Of a DNA stretch of 64,000 nucleotides, positions 26,690 to 35,270 are shown piece by piece; position 1 is the first letter of the stretch, and each line of letters opens with the position of its first letter. The stretch covers positions 496,001 through 560,000 of the forward strand of contig NZ_ONZG01000001.1 in assembly GCF_900302455.1 (NCBI RefSeq), read 5' to 3'. Under the pieces are notes generated by a model that worked only from the letters and a program-made list of their open reading frames with translations, had not been told where the DNA came from and made no database searches. This stretch comes from Falsiruegeria mediterranea M17. GTDB lineage: Bacteria; Pseudomonadota; Alphaproteobacteria; Rhodobacterales; Rhodobacteraceae. The position numbers and the translations under genes are program-made.

Positions 26690-26971
26690 TTAGCCGAGCA
26701 GAGACCCCAGCTTCATCGCAACGCCCATGTTACCCGAAATCTTGAGCTTGCCCATGGCCACGCCCGTCATCGGGTTCAGCTTGCCGGTGAGCAATTTTAC
26801 CAAGTTGTCCTGACTGATGCGGATGGTGCAGTCGGTGTCGCGGTCTTGGGTGCTGGCGGTGTTGTCGGCCAGAACGATCACGCCATCGTCGCCGCAGTCG
26901 AATTTCAGCGAGCCGTCAAAGCTCTTGTCGCCCAACCCCTGTTGGATTTTCTCCGCGATCTCTTTCAGCAT
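26690..26971 (-). CDS. SCP2 sterol-binding domain protein
   Basis: A 93-residue stand-alone SCP2 domain: KIQQGLGDKSFDGSLKFDCG, DCTIRISQDNLVKLLTGKLN (about 46-65), and the conserved AMGKLKISGNMGVAMKLGSLL (about 72-92, given here in outline) that forms the lipid-tunnel end. Such proteins bind fatty acyl or sterol-like lipids; the bacterial role is not defined. It lies between argG and a repeat element with no operon partner other than possibly argG upstream, from which it is separated by a strong terminator. Confidence 0.88.
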   Translation of the reverse strand: MLKEIAEKIQQGLGDKSFDGSLKFDCGDDGVIVLADNTASTQDRDTDCTIRISQDNLVKLLTGKLNPMTGVAMGKLKISGNMGVAMKLGSLLG

Positions 26972-26988
26972 CCTGTGCCCTCCAATGA

Positions 26989-27018
26989 AAATGCCCGCCT
27001 ATGGCTAGGCGGGCATTT
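26989..27018 (-). terminator. Intrinsic terminator after argG
   Basis: AAATGCCCGCC (26989-26999) pairs perfectly with GGCGGGCATTT (27008-27018) around an 8-base loop. On the minus strand the stem is followed by T-rich sequence, so it should end argG transcription. It is placed 30 bases after the argG stop. Confidence 0.85.
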
Positions 27019-27048
27019 CAAAATCAGCAACGGTGACGTTGCAGGAGG

Positions 27049-28272
27049 TTACTTTACCCGCTTGTCCCGTGCCGCCAGCAGCTTTAAACGCAGCGCGTTC
27101 AGCTGGATGAAACCTGCTGCGTCGGTCTGATCATAGGCGCCTGCGTCTTCCTCAAAGGTCACATGCGCTTCGGAATACAGAGAATGCTCGGACCAGCGGC
27201 CCACGCAAGTGGCCGAACCCTTGTACAGCTTGATGCGCACGGTGCCGGTCACGTGGGTCTGCGACGCGTCGATGGCGGCCTGCAGCATTTCACGCTCAGG
27301 GCTGTACCAGAAGCCGTTGTAGATCAGCTCGGCATACTTCGGCATCAGCTCGTCTTTCAGATGCATGGCGCCGCGGTCCATCGTGATGGATTCGATGCCG
27401 CGGTGTGCCTCAAGCAGGACGGTGCCGCCGGGGGTTTCGTAGATGCCGCGCGATTTCATGCCGACAAAGCGGCCCTCGACCAGGTCAAGACGGCCAATGC
27501 CGTGCTTGCCGCCGTATTCGTTCAGCTTGGTCAGGATGGTCGCGGGGCTCATCGCCTCGCCATTGATGCTGACCGCGTCACCTTTTTCGAAACCAATCTC
27601 GATGAATTCGGGTTCGTTTGGCGCGTCCTCAGGGTGGACGGTGCGCTGATAGACATAATCGGGTGCAGCAACGGCCGGGTCTTCCAGAACCTTACCCTCG
27701 GACGAGGTGTGCAGCAGGTTGGCGTCGACCGAAAACGGAGCTTCGCCGCGTTTGTCCTTGGCGACGGGGATTTGGTTCTGTTCGGCAAACTCCAGGAGTT
27801 TGGTACGCGAGGTCAGATCCCATTCACGCCAGGGCGCGATCACCTTGATTTCGGGGTTCAGGGCATAGGCTGCCAGCTCAAAGCGAACTTGGTCGTTGCC
27901 CTTGCCGGTTGCGCCGTGTGCGACGGCGTCAGCACCGGTTTGCTCGGCAATCTCAACCAGACGCTTGGAAATCAGCGGACGTGCGATTGAGGTACCCAGC
28001 AGATACAGCCCTTCGTACACGGCGTTGGCGCGGAACATCGGGAAAACGAAATCGCGCACGAATTCCTCGCGGACATCTTCGATAAAGATGTTCTCGGGCT
28101 TGATGCCCAGCAGTTCGGCCTTTTGGCGGGCAGGTTCCAGTTCCTCACCCTGACCCAGATCGGCGGTGAAGGTGACGACCTCACACCCGTACTCGGTCTG
28201 CAGCCATTTCAGGATGATCGAGGTATCAAGGCCACCGGAATAGGCCAGGACAACTTTCTTGGGCGCGGACAT
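27049..28272 (-). CDS. argG: Argininosuccinate synthase
   Basis: ATP-dependent joining of citrulline and aspartate in arginine synthesis. The 407-residue protein begins [20 protein letters not shown], with the PP-loop AYSGGLDTS at about 9-17. [53 protein letters not shown] and [17 protein letters not shown] follow. A second in-frame ATG at 28278 is only about two bases from the AAGGGGAA ribosome site, while 28272 has an ideal spacing of eight, so I chose 28272. Length is normal for type I ArgG. Confidence 0.97.
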   Translation of the reverse strand: MSAPKKVVLAYSGGLDTSIILKWLQTEYGCEVVTFTADLGQGEELEPARQKAELLGIKPENIFIEDVREEFVRDFVFPMFRANAVYEGLYLLGTSIARPLISKRLVEIAEQTGADAVAHGATGKGNDQVRFELAAYALNPEIKVIAPWREWDLTSRTKLLEFAEQNQIPVAKDKRGEAPFSVDANLLHTSSEGKVLEDPAVAAPDYVYQRTVHPEDAPNEPEFIEIGFEKGDAVSINGEAMSPATILTKLNEYGGKHGIGRLDLVEGRFVGMKSRGIYETPGGTVLLEAHRGIESITMDRGAMHLKDELMPKYAELIYNGFWYSPEREMLQAAIDASQTHVTGTVRIKLYKGSATCVGRWSEHSLYSEAHVTFEEDAGAYDQTDAAGFIQLNALRLKLLAARDKRVK

Positions 28273-28413
28273 CGGCATTTCCCCTTAAACGTATGACGGA
28301 TCGCCCCTAACGGTTTTTCCGCGCGGGGGCAAGTTGTGTGCTGTGTCGCAGGCGTGTAGAAAGATGAGCAACAGGCAAGTGATACAAGTATTGATTGAGG
28401 AGCAGGGCACACC

Positions 28414-29187
28414 ATGATGGGCTGGCGCATTTTCAAACACTCGGTGCAGATGGTTCTGCGGAATTTTCAGCAAGCCTTGCAGATTGCGTTGGTCCCGGGT
28501 CTGATCGGGATGGCCTTGCTTGTCGGCTTGGCGATGGTGACCGGTGCTTGGGATGGATTTCAGGGTCTTGCGTCTGACTTAAATGCAGATCCCACTGTAT
28601 CTGAACTGGACAATTTTGGGGCCTTTGGACTCTCTTCCTTACTCATCATATGGGTGATTGCGTTTTGGATTGTTGTGTCTTGGCATCGGTATGTTCTGCT
28701 TGAGGAAATGCCACAGGGATGGCTCCCGCCATTTCGAGCGGATCGTATCCTGGCCTATTTCGGTCTGCTTTTGATGTTGGGCGTGATCGCATTTTTTGCA
28801 TTGGTCCCGCTTTTCATCATCATTGCCGTTCTAGGTGACTCTGCGGTCAACCTTGCCCTGACTATTGGAGTTTTCTATTTCCTCGCAGTGGTTCTTTGTA
28901 TTTATCGGTTGAGCGTTATGCTTCCGGCTTCGGCGATCGGGCAACCCATTCCGCTTGGCACGGCTTGGGCCAAAACCGAAGGTACCTTTGGGACGTTGAT
29001 CGTGCTGCTCATAGTTAGCTTTATTTTTCAACTCCTTGTGCAGGTGGTGTTTGGTTTGCTCATGGCCATTCCGGTCATTGGCTTTGCGCTGGTTTTGATT
29101 CCGTCGATTTTGATCTTGCCGCTGATCAACGTGAGCATTTTGACCACAATGTATGGTGTTTACGTCGAAGGGCGATCCATCGACTGA
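28414..29187 (+). CDS. Polytopic membrane protein, tandem paralogue 1
   Basis: A 257-residue integral membrane protein of unknown function, with about six hydrophobic segments. It begins MMGWRIFKHSVQMVLRNFQQ and contains WHRYVLLEEMPQGWLPPFRA (about 91-110) and the C-terminal NVSILTTMYGVYVEGRSID. These three blocks recur in the next gene, showing a tandem duplication. The starts at 28414 and 28417 are both possible; GAGGAG lies at about 28397. Base composition is lower in GC than the surrounding argG and ilvA. I do not recognise a named family. Confidence 0.85.
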   Translation: MMGWRIFKHSVQMVLRNFQQALQIALVPGLIGMALLVGLAMVTGAWDGFQGLASDLNADPTVSELDNFGAFGLSSLLIIWVIAFWIVVSWHRYVLLEEMPQGWLPPFRADRILAYFGLLLMLGVIAFFALVPLFIIIAVLGDSAVNLALTIGVFYFLAVVLCIYRLSVMLPASAIGQPIPLGTAWAKTEGTFGTLIVLLIVSFIFQLLVQVVFGLLMAIPVIGFALVLIPSILILPLINVSILTTMYGVYVEGRSID

Positions 29188-29292
29188 TTGCAGCAGATCC
29201 AGCACCAGGTTCGGTGGATTGCGTCTTGATCGACGTACCACTATTACCTGTGTTGGAAAGCCAATTTTCTAACTAAGATTGAGGACCGTGCC

Positions 29293-30057
29293 GTGTTGGG
29301 CTGGCGTTTGTTTAAGTATTCCATTTCAATGATTTTTCGAAATCTTCTCGTCATCATAAGGATTTCTTGGTTCCCCCTGCTCTGTTTTGGGGGAGTTATC
29401 TGGGCGTTTTTTTATTCGATTGGCCTTCCCTTTAGCACACTTTGGGGGCCGAGCGTCCGGTTAACAGGCAGCGAGCTGAGTGCAGGGCTTTTTCTGAAAT
29501 TCGGTCTGTTTTGGCTGTTCTCAGCCCTTTTGGCGATTTGGGGCGTTGTCGCTTGGCACCGATATGTCCTGCTCGAAGAGGCTCCTGAAGGGTGGATTCC
29601 AAAGTTCCAACGCCCGGCGGTCGGAACGTATATTTGGCGGCTGATCTTGTTGGTTCTGGCGTTTCTGGCCTTGGGTGTCCCTCTTGGTTTCTTGTTGCTT
29701 GGCGTAGTCTCAGCCTTGGGGTGGATCGGGATCGCGCTCTTCGTCGTGGCAGGCGTGGTTTTGGCGACTGCTTTCACTCAGATGGCGGTGACCTTACCTG
29801 CAGCGGCATTGGAAAAACCCATATCGTTTGGCGAAGCTTGGGAAGCGTCGATAGATGATTTCTGGCAAGTTCTGTTGCTTGTCGTTTTGGTTGGCGGTTT
29901 GCAATATGCGGCGGATTGGATCAGCACTCAGCTGGTGTTTGTGCCTGTGTTGGGTTTTGCCGTCCCGTTGCTCTTCTCTGCCTTTCTGGCGATGCTCAAT
30001 GTCAGTATCCTGACAACGCTTTACGGGCACTTTGTCGAAGAGCGTCCCATCGACTGA
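29293..30057 (+). CDS. Polytopic membrane protein, tandem paralogue 2
   Basis: A 254-residue membrane protein paralogous to the gene at 28414: MLGWRLFKYSISMIFRNLLV at the start, WHRYVLLEEAPEGWIPKFQR (about 90-109), and NVSILTTLYGHFVEERPID at the end. About six hydrophobic segments lie between. It starts with GTG at 29293 with GAGG about eight bases before. Function is unknown. It lies 105 bases after its paralogue and 50 before ilvA; there is no substrate or enzyme context. Confidence 0.83.
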   Translation: MLGWRLFKYSISMIFRNLLVIIRISWFPLLCFGGVIWAFFYSIGLPFSTLWGPSVRLTGSELSAGLFLKFGLFWLFSALLAIWGVVAWHRYVLLEEAPEGWIPKFQRPAVGTYIWRLILLVLAFLALGVPLGFLLLGVVSALGWIGIALFVVAGVVLATAFTQMAVTLPAAALEKPISFGEAWEASIDDFWQVLLLVVLVGGLQYAADWISTQLVFVPVLGFAVPLLFSAFLAMLNVSILTTLYGHFVEERPID

Positions 30058-30107
30058 ATACCGATGTATTCCTTGCGTTGGATTGAACCTTGCGGCAGTG
30101 AACCATC

Positions 30108-31334
30108 ATGACTGATTTCATGACCCGTGCTCGCGCCGCCGAAGAGGCGATGCGCCAAGTTTTTCCCGCCACACCGCTGCAGCGGAACATACATCTGTCC
30201 GAGCGGTTCGGCGCTGACATCTGGCTCAAACGCGAAGATCTGAGCCCGGTGCGGTCCTACAAGATCCGCGGCGCGTTCAACGCCATGCGCAAGCAACCGG
30301 AACAGGACTTGTTCGTATGCGCGAGCGCGGGCAACCACGCGCAGGGCGTGGCGTTCATGTGTAAACATTTAGGGGTCAAGGGCGTGATTTTCATGCCGGT
30401 GACCACGCCACAACAGAAAATCCACAAGACGCGGACATTCGGTGGTGATCAGGTCGAAATTCACCTGATTGGGGACTATTTCGACGACTGTCTGGCGGCG
30501 GCCAAGGCCTGGTGCGCTGAAAAAGGCGGCCATTTCCTGTCGCCCTTTGATGATGAGGATGTGATCGAAGGCCAGGCCTCTCTCGCGGTCGAGATCGAGG
30601 AGCAACTGGGCCGGGTTCCGGATCATGTGGTATTGCCTGTGGGCGGCGGCGGCATGTCTTCGGGCGTGGTGACCTGGTTTGGTGATCGTACCCATTGTCT
30701 GTTTGTGGAACCGGCGGGTGGCGCCTGTTTGCGGGCGGCGTTGGCGGCGGGGCATCCGGTGACACTGGATCACGTGGATACCTTTGTCGATGGGGCCGCA
30801 GTGGGGCGGATCGGGGAAAAGACCTTTGATTTGTTGCGCAATGTGCACCTGTCTGACGTGCATGTGCTGTCCGAGGATCGCATCTGCACCACAATGGTCG
30901 AGATGCTCAACATCGAAGGCATCGTTTTGGAACCAGCTGGCGCTTTGGCGGTTGAAGCGGTCGAAGACATCCAGAGCTTTGTGCGCGGCAGGACCGTGGT
31001 GTGTGTGACATCTGGTGGCAATTTCGATTTCGAACGCCTGCCTGAGGTCAAGGAGCGCGCGCAGCGCTATTCAGGCGTCAAGAAATACTTCATCCTGCGC
31101 TTGCCGCAGCGCCCCGGCGCGTTGAAAGAGTTCTTGGGCATTCTGGGTCCGGACGATGATATTGCCCGGTTCGAATACATGAAGAAGTCCGCGCGCAATT
31201 TTGGTTCGGTCCTGATCGGGATCGAAACCAGCAAGCCCGAGAATTTCGTACGTTTGTTTGCCCATCTTGAAGAGGCGGGATTTACTTACACCGATATCAC
31301 CAATGACGAGACGTTGGCGCAGTTCGTGATCTGA
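30108..31334 (+). CDS. ilvA: Threonine ammonia-lyase (threonine dehydratase)
   Basis: PLP enzyme converting threonine to 2-oxobutanoate, the entry step to isoleucine. The 408 residues include LKREDLSPVRSYKIRGAFNA (about 41-60, with the PLP lysine in SYKIRGA), ASAGNHAQGVAF, VIFMPVTTPQQKIHKTRTFG, and the PLP-phosphate loop PVGGGGMSSGV (about 178-188). A C-terminal ACT-like region (about 325-408; KYFILRLPQRPGALKEFLG) suggests feedback control. The shortness of this regulatory part resembles the alphaproteobacterial form. Its stop abuts the stop of the convergent HPt gene. Confidence 0.95.
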   Translation: MTDFMTRARAAEEAMRQVFPATPLQRNIHLSERFGADIWLKREDLSPVRSYKIRGAFNAMRKQPEQDLFVCASAGNHAQGVAFMCKHLGVKGVIFMPVTTPQQKIHKTRTFGGDQVEIHLIGDYFDDCLAAAKAWCAEKGGHFLSPFDDEDVIEGQASLAVEIEEQLGRVPDHVVLPVGGGGMSSGVVTWFGDRTHCLFVEPAGGACLRAALAAGHPVTLDHVDTFVDGAAVGRIGEKTFDLLRNVHLSDVHVLSEDRICTTMVEMLNIEGIVLEPAGALAVEAVEDIQSFVRGRTVVCVTSGGNFDFERLPEVKERAQRYSGVKKYFILRLPQRPGALKEFLGILGPDDDIARFEYMKKSARNFGSVLIGIETSKPENFVRLFAHLEEAGFTYTDITNDETLAQFVI

Positions 31335-31661
31335 TCAGCCGTGCTGCGGCAGCTCGTGCAGGAAAACGGTTTTTGACTGCTCGTAGTTGTTGATGATCGC
31401 GTCGATGTCGACCGTGTCCGCATCGCCAGAAGCGGACTGCCGCTCGCCATCCTGACAAAGGGTTGAAAAGCTTTCGAACCCCAGACTCAGAGCGCTGCCC
31501 TTTAGAAAATGCAGGTCCTGCTCCAACGCATCGCGCGGACCATCCTTGCGCAACCTGTCGATCACCTCTTCGACTTCTTCCAAAAACAGCTCTACAACCT
31601 CGCGAAAATCTTCGGCACCAACCTCATCTCGCAACTCGTTCACGCGTGACCAATGTATCAT
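31335..31661 (-). CDS. HPt (histidine phosphotransfer) domain protein
   Basis: A 108-residue acidic helical protein with the HPt signature DLHFLKGSALSLGFESFSTL; the phospho-accepting histidine is His51. HPt proteins relay phosphate between response-regulator receivers. It is divergent from a gene for a receiver-PP2C phosphatase (31833), which offers an obvious candidate partner across a 171-base intergenic region. No histidine kinase is encoded nearby, so the donor would be elsewhere. Confidence 0.88.
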   Translation of the reverse strand: MIHWSRVNELRDEVGAEDFREVVELFLEEVEEVIDRLRKDGPRDALEQDLHFLKGSALSLGFESFSTLCQDGERQSASGDADTVDIDAIINNYEQSKTVFLHELPQHG

Positions 31662-31832
31662 CTTTCACCCTCTGACGTTTTCGCCCCGCACTTTACCCTT
31701 TGGTAGCTCTTTGGTCGTAAACATGGCGTTAAGAAATGGTGGGGTTTTTTCAGTTCCAGACTTCACGCGATGTTAAGACGCGCGGCCTTAGGCTCTGTCC
31801 ATCAGTTTCGGGACTGAAGGTGAGGAAGTTCG

Positions 31833-33104
31833 GTGTTGCAGGGTAAAGAAGTGCAGGCGGAAACCGAAAAGGAATCCGGTGCGATCCAGCAGGTATTGGT
31901 GGTCGACGACAGTCGTCTGCAACGCCGTATCCTTGTGAGCTCACTTAAAAAATGGGGCTTTGAAGTGATCGAAGCCGATTGTGGCGAGGCAGCTTTGGAG
32001 ATCTGCCAAACCTCGCCGCCTGACCTTATCCTAAGCGATTGGGTCATGCCCGGGATGAGCGGGCTGGAATTCTGTAAGGCCGTGCGCGAGCTGCCCAATG
32101 ATGCCTATTCCTATTTCATCCTGCTGACGTCGAAGAGTGAAAAGAACGAGATCGCTCAGGGTCTGGATGCAGGCGCCGACGACTTCTTGATCAAACCAGT
32201 CAGCTCGGACGAGCTGCGTGCCCGGATTTCCGCGGGCGATCGTATTCTGGGCATGCAGCGCGAGCTGTCGAAAAAGAACCGCATGATCGAAGAAGCGCTG
32301 GACGAATTGAAGGTGGCCCATGACGCCATCGACAAGGACCTGATGCAGGCGCGCAAGATCCAGGAATCGCTGGTTCCGGAATTGACCCGAGAGTTTGGCT
32401 CTTCACGGGTCAGTTTGTTGTTGAAGCCCTGTGGCCATATCGGGGGCGACCTGGTGGGGATGTTCTCGCCGGGTGTCAATCGCCTTGGATTTTACAGCAT
32501 CGATGTCTCTGGCCACGGCATCACATCAGCCATGATGACCGCGCGTTTGGGTAGCTACCTATCCAGCACTTACTTTGAGCAGAACGTGGCGATGGAAAAG
32601 CGGTTCAACCGCTTTTATGCCCTGCGCAAACCCGAAGAGGTTGCAGCCTCTCTCAACTCTCGCCTGATTGCTGACACTGGGATCGAGGAGTATTTTACGA
32701 TGGTCTATGCCATCGTCGACCTGCGCAGTGGGTTGCTGAGAATGGTGCAGGCCGGGCACCCGCATCCTCTGGTCTTGCGCCGGGACGGACGCGCCGAGTT
32801 TGTGGGCGAAGGCGGGGTGCCAATCGGGCTTTTGCCGGATATTCCCTATACGCAGTTCGAAACGCAGCTGAACCCAGGGGATCGGCTGCTTTTGTATTCT
32901 GACGGGTTTACCGAGTGTCGACTGTCCAACGGCGAGATGCTGGAGCCCGAGGGGCTGTTGCAATTGGTTCGTGACTGTGACCCGCAGCAAGGTGGTCAAG
33001 AATTCCTGGACGATCTGTTCTGGCGTCTGACGCAGGTCATGTCAGATGAATACGGTATGGAAGACGACGTTTCTGCTACCTTCTTTGAGTTCAATGGTCC
33101 GTAG
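31833..33104 (+). CDS. Receiver domain-PP2C (SpoIIE/RsbU-type) phosphatase
   Basis: A 423-residue two-domain protein. The receiver (about 20-140) has VLVVDDSRLQRR, the phospho-acceptor Asp69 in LILSDWVMPGMSG, a Thr in ILLTSKSEKNE and Lys in FLIKPVSSDEL. A linker with coiled-coil character leads to the PP2C domain (about 190-423): GHIGGDLVGMF, GFYSIDVSGHGITSAMMTAR and LYSDGFTECR carry the metal ligands. Such proteins dephosphorylate anti-sigma antagonist proteins in partner-switching systems. The layout matches RbaY of Rhodobacter capsulatus, which influences gene transfer agent production; orthology is only inferred. Start is GTG at 31833. Confidence 0.88.
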   Translation: MLQGKEVQAETEKESGAIQQVLVVDDSRLQRRILVSSLKKWGFEVIEADCGEAALEICQTSPPDLILSDWVMPGMSGLEFCKAVRELPNDAYSYFILLTSKSEKNEIAQGLDAGADDFLIKPVSSDELRARISAGDRILGMQRELSKKNRMIEEALDELKVAHDAIDKDLMQARKIQESLVPELTREFGSSRVSLLLKPCGHIGGDLVGMFSPGVNRLGFYSIDVSGHGITSAMMTARLGSYLSSTYFEQNVAMEKRFNRFYALRKPEEVAASLNSRLIADTGIEEYFTMVYAIVDLRSGLLRMVQAGHPHPLVLRRDGRAEFVGEGGVPIGLLPDIPYTQFETQLNPGDRLLLYSDGFTECRLSNGEMLEPEGLLQLVRDCDPQQGGQEFLDDLFWRLTQVMSDEYGMEDDVSATFFEFNGP

Positions 33105-33149
33105 CTTTGAAGTCGTGAGGCCCGCAAACAGGGTGCTGCGTGGCTGCCT

Positions 33150-33617
33150 TTAGGCCCCGAATTCAGATTTTATTAGTTTCTGCGCAAGCCGCGCCGCAAA
33201 ATACCGGTCACCCGGATTTCCCAAAGCCTGGATTGCTACATCGATGTCCATCCAAACGGCTTCGTGAAACTCTTCTGTCGGTGGGCCTTTGCTTTGCACG
33301 GGGCGGGCGCAAAAGACAGTACAGACCTTTTCAGCCCACAGATCGTATTCCGGCATATAAGTGAACCGGCGAAAGGCCCCCAGCCGACGAGGGTTGGCGA
33401 TGGACCAACCGGTTTCCTCGAATACCTCGCGGTGCAGGGCGGTGATGGGCGATTCGCCCGGATCGATACCGCCGCCGGGCAGTTGCAACTCGGGGTTTTG
33501 CCCGTCGTCATACCAGGTCACCAGAACCTGATGCTCACGCGGCAACAGAACATACGCCCCTGGACGGCGGGTATAGCGTCGCCCGGGTTCCGGGGTTTCC
33601 CCAACGCGTCGGATCAT
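33150..33617 (-). CDS. NUDIX hydrolase
   Basis: From ATG 33617 (AAGGGGTG upstream) the protein is 155 residues. It has a perfect NUDIX box: GGIDPGE, seven residues, then REVFEETGW (about 60-82), matching GX5EX7REUXEEXGU. MutT-type house-cleaning hydrolases cut nucleoside diphosphates linked to other groups; substrate is unknown. The longer ORF back to 33950 crosses the divergent hslO start and is not supported. It ends 46 bases after the convergent PP2C gene. Confidence 0.9.
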   Translation of the reverse strand: MIRRVGETPEPGRRYTRRPGAYVLLPREHQVLVTWYDDGQNPELQLPGGGIDPGESPITALHREVFEETGWSIANPRRLGAFRRFTYMPEYDLWAEKVCTVFCARPVQSKGPPTEEFHEAVWMDIDVAIQALGNPGDRYFAARLAQKLIKSEFGA

Positions 33618-33694
33618 GTATGCACCCCTTCCATCGTGACTTGTTCCACCTATATGGACGCGGTATGCCAACCCGTGGCGTGTAAGGAAACCCC

Positions 33695-34681
33695 ATGACT
33701 CTCGGATCCAAAATCGCGTGGGACGACACAGTCCTGCCCTTTCAACTTGATGCATCGGACATGCGCGGTCGCGTGGCCCGTCTGGATGGTGTGTTGGACG
33801 GCATCCTGAAACAACATGACTACCCCACCCAGGTCGAGGCTCTGGTGGCGGAAATGGCGCTGCTGACGGCGTTGATCGGTCAGACCATTGATCTGCGGTG
33901 GAAGCTTTCGCTGCAAGTGCAGTCGAAAGGCGCGGTGCGCATGATTGCAACCGATTACTATGCCCCGCAAGAGGGCGGACGCGCGGCGCAGATCCGCGCT
34001 TATTCCAGCTTTGATGCCGAGCGTCTGACCGACGGGTCCCCGTTTGATCAGGTGGGCGAGGGGTATTTCGCCATCATGATCGACCAAGGCAACGGCACTC
34101 AGCCGTACCAGGGGATCACACCGCTTGCAGGTGGATCGCTAAGTGCCTGTGCCGAGGCTTATTTTGCGCAGTCCGAGCAGTTGCCGACACGCTTCTCGCT
34201 CAGCTTTGGGAAATCGACCGAGCCGGGTGTGGGCGAACATTGGCGCGCGGGCGGCATCATGCTGCAAAGTATGCCCAAGGCGTCGCCCTTTGCCGCTAAG
34301 CAGGATGGTGAGGGTGATATCCTGACCGCCGCTGATCTGGTGGATGGCGAAGACGGCGACAACTGGAACCGTGTCAACATCCTGCTCGACACGGTCGAGG
34401 ATCTGGAATTGATCGGCCCCAGCGTGCCGCCGACTGACCTGTTGGTGCGTCTGTTTCACGAAGAACAGCCGCGTGTGTATGATGCGCAATCAGTGCGGTT
34501 TGGTTGCACCTGTTCCGAGGAGCGTGTGCGTCAAAGCCTGTCGATCTATTCGGCGCGGGACATCGAAAAGATGACGACCGAAGACGGTCGTGTGACCGCC
34601 GATTGCCAGTTCTGCGGATCGCATTATGATTTGGACCCAAAGAGCGTAGGGTTCGAGGCGGAACAGCAAAGCGGTGCATGA
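33695..34681 (+). CDS. hslO: Redox-regulated chaperone Hsp33
   Basis: Holdase chaperone activated by oxidation. The 328 residues show LPFQLDASDMRGRVARLD, LTALIGQTIDLRWKLSLQ, the substrate-binding core, LLVRLFHEEQPRVYD, and the C-terminal zinc redox switch FGCTCSEERVRQSL plus DCQFCGSHYDLDP (C-x-C and C-x-x-C, about residues 269-308). All four cysteines are present. It overlaps the next NUDIX gene by eight bases and is divergent from the first NUDIX gene. Confidence 0.95.
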   Translation: MTLGSKIAWDDTVLPFQLDASDMRGRVARLDGVLDGILKQHDYPTQVEALVAEMALLTALIGQTIDLRWKLSLQVQSKGAVRMIATDYYAPQEGGRAAQIRAYSSFDAERLTDGSPFDQVGEGYFAIMIDQGNGTQPYQGITPLAGGSLSACAEAYFAQSEQLPTRFSLSFGKSTEPGVGEHWRAGGIMLQSMPKASPFAAKQDGEGDILTAADLVDGEDGDNWNRVNILLDTVEDLELIGPSVPPTDLLVRLFHEEQPRVYDAQSVRFGCTCSEERVRQSLSIYSARDIEKMTTEDGRVTADCQFCGSHYDLDPKSVGFEAEQQSGA

Positions 34682-35270
34682 GGCCGAGGCAAAACTGAGG
34701 GCTGCCATGGCCCGGGCGGGGGACGGGTCAAGCGATTTTGACCTCAACCCCGACACAGTGCTGCCACCGGGGCGTAAATTGCGCCCCGCCGGGGTTCTGG
34801 TGCCGGTGTCCCTGGCGCATCCGGAACCACGAGTCATCCTGACAAAACGTTCTTCAGCGTTGAAACATCACCCCGGTCAGATCGCCTTTCCCGGCGGCAA
34901 GCAAGACGAGGGCGACGCCGATGTGACGGCAACCGCCCTGCGTGAAGCCCAGGAAGAGATCGGCTTGCCGCCCGCACTGCCGCGTATTGTGGGCCATTTG
35001 CCATCTCACGAAACCGTCACGTCGTTCACTGTCACTCCGGTTATTGCGGTCCTGGATGACCTGTTCGAGGTGATTGCAGAACCGGGCGAAGTAGACGAGG
35101 TATTCTCGGTCCCGTTGCGTCACCTGATGCGGTTGGAAAACTACGTGGTGGAATCACGGCGCTGGCAGGGTCAGCAGCGGTATTACTACACCGTGCCCTT
35201 TGGTCCCTATTACATCTGGGGCGCGACTGCGCGGATGCTGCGCGGGTTGGCCGCGCGGATGCAGGCATGA
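34674..35270 (+). CDS. CoA pyrophosphatase-type NUDIX hydrolase
   Basis: A 198-residue NUDIX protein with PAGVLVPVSL at the start of the fold, LTKRSSALKHHPGQIAFPGG (the extended CoA-type motif LLxxR...H.GQIAFPGG, about 62-81), and the NUDIX box with LREAQEEIGL (about 90-99). Family members hydrolyse coenzyme A to 3',5'-ADP and phosphopantetheine. The start is GTG at 34674, inside the hslO end; its stop overlaps the cca start (ATGA). The three genes hslO, NUDIX and cca form an operon. Confidence 0.9.
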   Translation: MHEAEAKLRAAMARAGDGSSDFDLNPDTVLPPGRKLRPAGVLVPVSLAHPEPRVILTKRSSALKHHPGQIAFPGGKQDEGDADVTATALREAQEEIGLPPALPRIVGHLPSHETVTSFTVTPVIAVLDDLFEVIAEPGEVDEVFSVPLRHLMRLENYVVESRRWQGQQRYYYTVPFGPYYIWGATARMLRGLAARMQA

